From Chitinophagales bacterium (lineage in GTDB: Bacteria; Bacteroidota; Bacteroidia; Chitinophagales; LD1), in contig JAEUUZ010000025.1 of NCBI GenBank assembly GCA_016786765.1, forward strand, positions 1 through 64,000: DNA of 64,000 nt, written 5' to 3'. Shown here piece by piece: positions 58,820 through 64,000 of this stretch (the first letter of the stretch is position 1; each line of letters begins with the position of its first letter). The notes below the pieces were generated by a model, which saw only the letters and a list, made by a program, of their open reading frames with translations, made no database searches and had not been told where the DNA came from. The position numbers were made by a program, and so were the translations under genes.

Positions 58820-61800
58820 TTACCTGATGACCATGTTTCGGGTAGCTGTGCTGTGTCCATTCGCTCTCAATGATACATAATAAATACCGGCAGGTAATTT
58901 CGTGTTTTCGTAACGGACAGTTTGTGCAAAGGCGTCAATATCTATCGAATCAACTAATTGACCAAGTGTATTATAAACGTATAGCTGTAATGGTTCTTGT
59001 CTTTCAATTTTTGTTAATCGGAAGAATGTTTCATTCGTGAATGGATTAGGTGCTATGTCAAAGGAATTATTGCTTTCTGTAGTTTTAATGGCAAGAGCTG
59101 TTTCTTGAAAATGCAACAAAAATCGATCCCAATTGTCGTTAACATTGGCCTGAAAGCTATATGAATTTTGATAACGAATATTTGTCCACTCAGCTGTTAC
59201 TTTATCTTCCAACACAATTTGGGTAGATGGTGAAAAGGTATACAAGCTGTCGAATTGTAGCGTGAAGAACCCATTTGCACCGGGTTCCAAGCTAAGGGGT
59301 ACGGTTTTAGTTTCCGCTACAGCAGCAAAAGTATTAATAGCCATATGTTGTAATCCGCTCAATGTATAGAGGGTTGGCTGTCCTAATCTACTGTGAATTT
59401 TATTCGCATCTAACAATGGGTCGAAATCTGCAGTTGCGTTTCCATTAAACAGAATCGTTGTTTTATCGGCAAATCCATTGCCTGTAATGGTAATATCCAA
59501 CGTAGCATCATTCCCGGTTTTGTAGAAATTAGCGAGAGTAGTAGGAGCGTTAATACAATCGTTTCTTTGAATAGAAAATGGAGAAATGCCAACACTAGTT
59601 TTATGCACCATAAATCCCTGAAATGGCGGAATAATAGCATTTGTACCCATCATTAACGTTTGGTAAGTGCCTGAAAATGGCCCTGAAGTTTGCCAAATGG
59701 CTACTTGCGCATCAAAATCGGGTTGTGGATTAAGGTTGATAATAGATAAATAGGGATTGCCCACTAAATTCCATCCGGCCGACATTGGTCTTCCTTGCTT
59801 ACTTGTATGTGTTGCCCACCCTGTATTACTCAATCCAGCTAGAGTATAGCTGTTGGAAAAATTAGCTGCGCCATTAATCGAAAGTGTTTGATGTCCATCT
59901 AAATACACTGAGTATCCGCGACCATTTTCAGCATTGCCGCTAACCAATGCTTCCCAACCTTTCAAAGCACAGGATGCCGATTGGTCTTCGTGATTTTTAA
60001 AAACAATTCCATACGGTGAACCGCTTTGCGTTTGTGTTTCGTCACAATCAGCAGTAGGTATTATAAAGCCTGCAGTGCCATTTGCTCCCCATTGCGATAG
60101 GGGTAAATTATTCAATGGCGAAGTAATATAATGTTGATTTTTCCCGGCAGCAGGCACCCATCTTTCCGCCACAATGTTGCCATTAATGCTTCCTGTATTA
60201 GCAGCCGAAAAGTCAATAGTGGCAATATGTGTAGCTGAAGTGCTTAGGAATTTTAACGTTCCTCCTGTAGTGGTAAAAATACCTTTGCTAGGAATTAAGC
60301 GATATCGAATAGCAGTAGTTCCGGTTAAGCTGAACCCCGCACTGTTGTTTAATTCTAACGTATCAATTTGCGAAATGCCACTAAAGTTTTGTACTGCAGT
60401 TCCGTTCATTACTACTTTACCACCACTCACAATTGCATTTGCACCTCCACCGCTGAAATCCTTACAAACATTCAACTTCTTGTTGTTTTGAATAGTTAAA
60501 GTTGCTCCATTATTAATGGTTACATTGCCTGTTTGCACATCACCATAAATGATAGTAGGCGAGAAGCTTGTTCCTGCCGGAATAAGCACATTGGCATCAC
60601 AACTGTTTGGCCCACAGCAAACGGGATTTGGCGTCCAATTCAGCGGATCGTTCCAATTGTTTGATTTTGTACCATTCCAAACATAATTGTAAGCACAACC
60701 TCCCGTATCTATTGAAGCTGCCGGGTTGTAATTGCTCGAAGCAGGGTCTTTACAGCCATATACCGGAACGGTGAGCATGTTGAATGCATCGATTTTTCCG
60801 TAGCCCCATTTTACATTCGGAACAGCGCCTGTAAACACATCTGTTTTGGCTGTTTGCTGTATGGCTTGCATCACTTCGTTATAAGAAGCAGTTGGGTGTT
60901 TTTCCAAATACAATGCAACAATTCCGGCTACAATTGGCGATGCCATCGATGTTCCTCCATTGCGATGGTGCTTACCCCCTAGTCCCACTTTTAATCGATT
61001 GGCAGGTGCAGTAAGTAACAGTGCAATATTAAACGAATCTCCTGTAGCTATAGTGGTGCTTCCAGTGGCCGCAATGTTCGGTTTCTGCCTACCATCCCGT
61101 GTTGGTCCCCAGCTCGATGTAGGGAATAAATTTTGCACGGTTTCTCCGGCTATTAAAGGTACACGATTAATGTTGTCTACATCTTTGTAATAAGTACGAT
61201 TCGAATAATTGCCAACAGTAATCACTTTATCTGAACATTGCCACGATGAAACCAAAGTTTTTAACGAATCCCCAAAACGATAATTTGCGGTAGAAAATCC
61301 ACCCGGTAATGGGCTAAATTGCATATCGGAGGTGCCAATCAATGCCCTGTTGGCCCAAAGATCAAATTGCCCGGTTCCCTTGGTTTGCAGTCGCCATAAA
61401 TACGTGGTATTGGTCGGGATGATTACAAATTCAACATGGTAAGTACCGCCTTCCAGTGATGCATAAATGCTGTATTTGCCCAATTTGGTAATGCCGTTAA
61501 ATAGCGAATCATCAATTTGTACCACACCACCTTGAGGCGGATTGAAATCGGAAATAATATTGAAATACTTTGTGCGTTTTAAAAATACTGCAGTGCTGTT
61601 ATCGCAACCAATGGCAAAATTGGCTAATTTAAAATTGGCGGTATCAGCCCAAAAATCAAAATATACCATACCTGCAGATGCATTATACTTAAACCAAGTG
61701 AATAATGAATCGGTTGCACTCAGCGGATATGAAACATGCGTTCTTTGTGCGCCTGCATTACCGGCTGCTGCAACAAGCACTCTGCCTTTTTTTTCGCACA

Positions 61801-62692
61801 GTAAATTTTCAATAGCTAATGTTGCTAAGTCATTACCGTCATGCGAACCATAATATGTTCCCACACTGGTGTTGATTACGCATGGCATACCTAAGGCATC
61901 CGCTTTTTTATAAATGTAATCCACCGCATCCGCTATTTTTTGAAGGAAATCGGGACTGCTTATATCAATACGTACTACTACCAAATTGGCATCATAAGCT
62001 ACCCCTTTGTATTGCGCTTTCAATGGGGCGGTAGTTGCTCCAAGTCCGTTCCCTGCTGCAATTCCGGCTACATTTGTCCCATGTCCTTGGTCGCTCGATG
62101 GCGGTATATGTGTACAAGTGCCGTTGTTAATGGCGCTTGAATCCCAGTCTGCACCATAGTTGTAGGGAGCCGGGGCCGTTCCGGTTCCATTCTGATCCCA
62201 CAAATTACGAATGCGTGTTAAACCGGTTACTTTTCTGAAATCGCCATGCGGGAAATAAATGCCTCCGTCAATAATGCCCACCACTACATTCTTTCCCGAA
62301 TAACTTTGAATAAGCGGAGCTATGCCACTATGTACCTTATCAATGTTATTATTCACTCGTGCAGTATCCATCAATAAATGTCCGGGTCCAAACGAATTTT
62401 CTATTCGTTCCACACATGCTTCTTCCGAAAATGCTTTTAGATTTTTATACGGAATTTCAATCGCACAAATGTTTTTGGCATTGAATTTAAATAGACCATG
62501 ATAGTGTTCAACAACGCGTTGAATAGCTTCCGGATTTCCTTTCACTAACAAGGCTTGTCGTTTTTCGCTACCCGCAAATTCACTGCGTTTTAAACGCTCA
62601 GAGAGATATGACCCCAGTTTTGAATACTGTTGTGCCTGAACAAATGCTATGAGCAGAAAAAGGCAAACAAGAAGCATAAATAATTTTCTCAT
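58820..62692 (-). CDS. Secreted subtilisin-like (S8) peptidase with T9SS sorting domain
   Basis: The 1290 residue protein has a signal peptide (1-20), a propeptide region, and an S8 domain with Asp142 in VVGIIDGGIYFPHGDF, His204 in DQGHGTNVAGIAAG and the catalytic Ser in NGGTSMASPIVAGIVALYLEKHP. After the domain come CKDPASSNYNPAASIDTGGC-like repeats, long beta-rich regions (TNNGATLTIQNN-type), and a T9SS type A domain (FDIAPNPFTNETFFRL, YNTLGQLVDSID, LPAGIYYVSLRANG). It is exported and probably surface-attached. Substrate is unknown. Confidence 0.9.
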   Translation of the reverse strand: MRKLFMLLVCLFLLIAFVQAQQYSKLGSYLSERLKRSEFAGSEKRQALLVKGNPEAIQRVVEHYHGLFKFNAKNICAIEIPYKNLKAFSEEACVERIENSFGPGHLLMDTARVNNNIDKVHSGIAPLIQSYSGKNVVVGIIDGGIYFPHGDFRKVTGLTRIRNLWDQNGTGTAPAPYNYGADWDSSAINNGTCTHIPPSSDQGHGTNVAGIAAGNGLGATTAPLKAQYKGVAYDANLVVVRIDISSPDFLQKIADAVDYIYKKADALGMPCVINTSVGTYYGSHDGNDLATLAIENLLCEKKGRVLVAAAGNAGAQRTHVSYPLSATDSLFTWFKYNASAGMVYFDFWADTANFKLANFAIGCDNSTAVFLKRTKYFNIISDFNPPQGGVVQIDDSLFNGITKLGKYSIYASLEGGTYHVEFVIIPTNTTYLWRLQTKGTGQFDLWANRALIGTSDMQFSPLPGGFSTANYRFGDSLKTLVSSWQCSDKVITVGNYSNRTYYKDVDNINRVPLIAGETVQNLFPTSSWGPTRDGRQKPNIAATGSTTIATGDSFNIALLLTAPANRLKVGLGGKHHRNGGTSMASPIVAGIVALYLEKHPTASYNEVMQAIQQTAKTDVFTGAVPNVKWGYGKIDAFNMLTVPVYGCKDPASSNYNPAASIDTGGCAYNYVWNGTKSNNWNDPLNWTPNPVCCGPNSCDANVLIPAGTSFSPTIIYGDVQTGNVTINNGATLTIQNNKKLNVCKDFSGGGANAIVSGGKVVMNGTAVQNFSGISQIDTLELNNSAGFSLTGTTAIRYRLIPSKGIFTTTGGTLKFLSTSATHIATIDFSAANTGSINGNIVAERWVPAAGKNQHYITSPLNNLPLSQWGANGTAGFIIPTADCDETQTQSGSPYGIVFKNHEDQSASCALKGWEALVSGNAENGRGYSVYLDGHQTLSINGAANFSNSYTLAGLSNTGWATHTSKQGRPMSAGWNLVGNPYLSIINLNPQPDFDAQVAIWQTSGPFSGTYQTLMMGTNAIIPPFQGFMVHKTSVGISPFSIQRNDCINAPTTLANFYKTGNDATLDITITGNGFADKTTILFNGNATADFDPLLDANKIHSRLGQPTLYTLSGLQHMAINTFAAVAETKTVPLSLEPGANGFFTLQFDSLYTFSPSTQIVLEDKVTAEWTNIRYQNSYSFQANVNDNWDRFLLHFQETALAIKTTESNNSFDIAPNPFTNETFFRLTKIERQEPLQLYVYNTLGQLVDSIDIDAFAQTVRYENTKLPAGIYYVSLRANGHSTATRNMVIR

Positions 62693-62807
62693 TGCATGGA
62701 TTTGATTCAGAAATATAACAATAAATACGCCAATTCTTTAATTTAACTGCCTGCTTAACAAGTTGCTGATTTGTCTTTCTCCTTTCAATAAATAGCTATA
62801 TTTAGGA

Positions 62808-64000
62808 ATGCAACGAATTGTTTTTTTGACTTTACTGTTTTTATTTTTCTCGGTACCGGGTAGCGCTCAACAGATAGCAACTGTTATTAGTCGCTGTGGT
62901 GGTATCGATACGGTTTTTATTCCAACTATTATCGATGACGATCATGATAAAATGGATGATGCTTTGGAGCAGAAGTTAATTCGGAAATTTTGCCCAATGT
63001 TTATTCAGTTCGATGATGAAAGTTGCCCCGGACCTGCTTTAAACGGTACAGGTGACTCGAATCTTGTGGTGAGTCATATTTATCCTTATCCGCAACAGTA
63101 TTGTACTTCAAGTGCCTTAGATTCAGTGAAAATTAATCCATCAGCAGTTGTTCCGAAGCAAGGTTTATATCCGGGTCTGATTTGGTATAATCCTTTGATT
63201 ATGGTACACTCCGCTTTATTGTATGGTAAAGATTGCGGACTGTCGGGACATACAGCTGATGTAGAAGGGTTTAGTTATTCTATAAAATATATTGGACCTG
63301 ATACTGCTGCCGGATGGATGTACGATACCGTATTAACACATTGGCAAGGCGGCACTATTCAAACGGTATCTCACGCCTCTACGTTGTGCGAACAAATTGA
63401 AACAAAACCATCAAAAGCTATTCCTCCATTTCTTACCAACGACACAGTGTATGCGTCACCCGATAAACACGGCAATTATCTCACCATCAGCAAATGCGGA
63501 AGTTCATTTATTTGCAACCCGGGTTGCGGAGGTATTCCCGCTTCAAAAAAGGTTAAGCCTGTAAATATAGGTGAACCGGGGTTCGCACTCATTTCGGATC
63601 TAGGTACAGTTTATACAGCTTATGCAGGAAACGACCCTTGGGGAGCTGCAAATTTTTTGGCCGCACAAAGTGGGAGTGCAGGTGCAATAAAAGACAAGAT
63701 GATAAAGTCGCTCACGAGCGATTTTATTACCGGAGAAACCCTAGTTGCGAATCAAATTTGTCCGCTTTATGCCAATTGTTATGGTTCAAGCGGCACGGCT
63801 TATCTCGAATACATTTGTGCCGGTGAAACATATCCTTTCTACAATCAACAATTAACTACATCAGGTAGTTATAGTCATGTTGTATCGGATCGTTCTGGCT
63901 GTGATAGTACAATCACTGTAAATTTGGTGGTACGTCCGGTTTTTGTAAAGAATGATGCAAAACAAATCTGCTTTGGCGATAGTGTGCTTTTTGGAGGAAA
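62808..64000 (+). CDS. Large secreted protein, 3' end beyond the window (partial)
   Basis: From ATG 62808 the frame is open to the window edge, about 397 residues. It has a signal peptide (MQRIVFLTLLFLFFSVPGSAQ) and a ~270 residue N-terminal domain with DDHDKMDDALEQKL (a likely calcium loop), FDDESCPGPALN, LIWYNPLIMVHSALLYGKD, SGHTADVEGFSYSIKYIG and SHASTLC, which loosely resembles VPS62/DUF946-type domains. Then ICAGETYPFYNQQLTTSGSYSHVVSDRSGCDSTITVNLVV, a repeat common in large T9SS substrates, and a second one starting ICFGDSVLFGG. A C-terminal sorting domain is expected beyond the edge. A TATATTTA sequence just before the ATG resembles a -7 element. Confidence 0.75.
   Translation, partial: MQRIVFLTLLFLFFSVPGSAQQIATVISRCGGIDTVFIPTIIDDDHDKMDDALEQKLIRKFCPMFIQFDDESCPGPALNGTGDSNLVVSHIYPYPQQYCTSSALDSVKINPSAVVPKQGLYPGLIWYNPLIMVHSALLYGKDCGLSGHTADVEGFSYSIKYIGPDTAAGWMYDTVLTHWQGGTIQTVSHASTLCEQIETKPSKAIPPFLTNDTVYASPDKHGNYLTISKCGSSFICNPGCGGIPASKKVKPVNIGEPGFALISDLGTVYTAYAGNDPWGAANFLAAQSGSAGAIKDKMIKSLTSDFITGETLVANQICPLYANCYGSSGTAYLEYICAGETYPFYNQQLTTSGSYSHVVSDRSGCDSTITVNLVVRPVFVKNDAKQICFGDSVLFGG

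Noticed and set aside
1-64000. tRNA and rRNA genes
   Set aside because: I found no clover-leaf with a GGTTC-AANCC T-loop and acceptor stem, nor rRNA-like conserved blocks, but a tRNA scan was not possible by eye.

Overview
The window is chromosomal DNA from a member of the Bacteroidota, with no tRNA, rRNA or CRISPR array recognised. The evidence is: several secreted proteins with type IX secretion (T9SS) C-terminal sorting domains (the gliding-type end at 1-199, the paralogues at 15528-17153 and 17341-18975, and the S8 protease at 58820-62692); Bacteroidota-type promoters (TAnnTTTG at -7, found perfectly upstream of the CoA-disulfide reductase and of sufB); starts that mostly lack a Shine-Dalgarno sequence; and phylum-typical genes (Porin_10-like protein, sufBCDS, DUF983, DUF420, DUF4384, TonB receptor with a CarboxypepD_reg domain). 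Base composition is AT-rich. The order or genus cannot be fixed from the sequence alone.

Layout. 1-10.7 kb: end of a T9SS substrate, a haem-type lipoprotein, a U32 (TrhP-like) protein with a ferredoxin, a tail-specific protease, a pirin, then a CoA-disulfide reductase/rhodanese and a di-haem peroxidase behind a Crp-like palindrome. 10.3-15.5 kb: SUI1-like protein, RecQ, and an overlapping chain of two glycosyltransferases and KdsB (lipopolysaccharide). 15.5-19 kb: two tandem T9SS paralogues. 19-24.6 kb: amino-acid permease, adenine phosphoribosyltransferase, membrane glycosyltransferase, homogentisate dioxygenase. 24.6-29.9 kb: the suf iron-sulfur operon read leftward, with a perfect palindrome over its promoter and a four-helix-bundle gene inserted between sufB and sufC.

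29.9-35.5 kb is an accessory island unlike the rest. It holds six copies of a 22-26 bp hairpin, some arranged as inverted pairs around single small genes; three copies of a ~75 bp nested palindromic element whose inner stem differs in sequence while staying paired; an IS4-type insertion sequence with 34 bp ends; and a ~0.8 kb tandem duplication whose units each carry a DUF559 endonuclease gene running into GC-rich palindromes. This is the best candidate for an undescribed repeat/cassette system.

35.5-64 kb returns to core genes: papain-like protease with DUF4384, imidazolonepropionase (histidine degradation), DUF983, a VapBC-like toxin-antitoxin pair, TonB receptor, topoisomerase I, release factor 2, YraN, thioesterase, saccharopine-dehydrogenase-like protein, acyl-CoA carboxylase beta subunit, phosphohexomutase, LpxK, purine nucleoside phosphorylase, Porin_10-like protein, an ArsC/Spx-like protein, a SCO1/DUF420 copper-oxidase cluster, a large secreted subtilase, and the start of another large secreted protein cut by the window edge.
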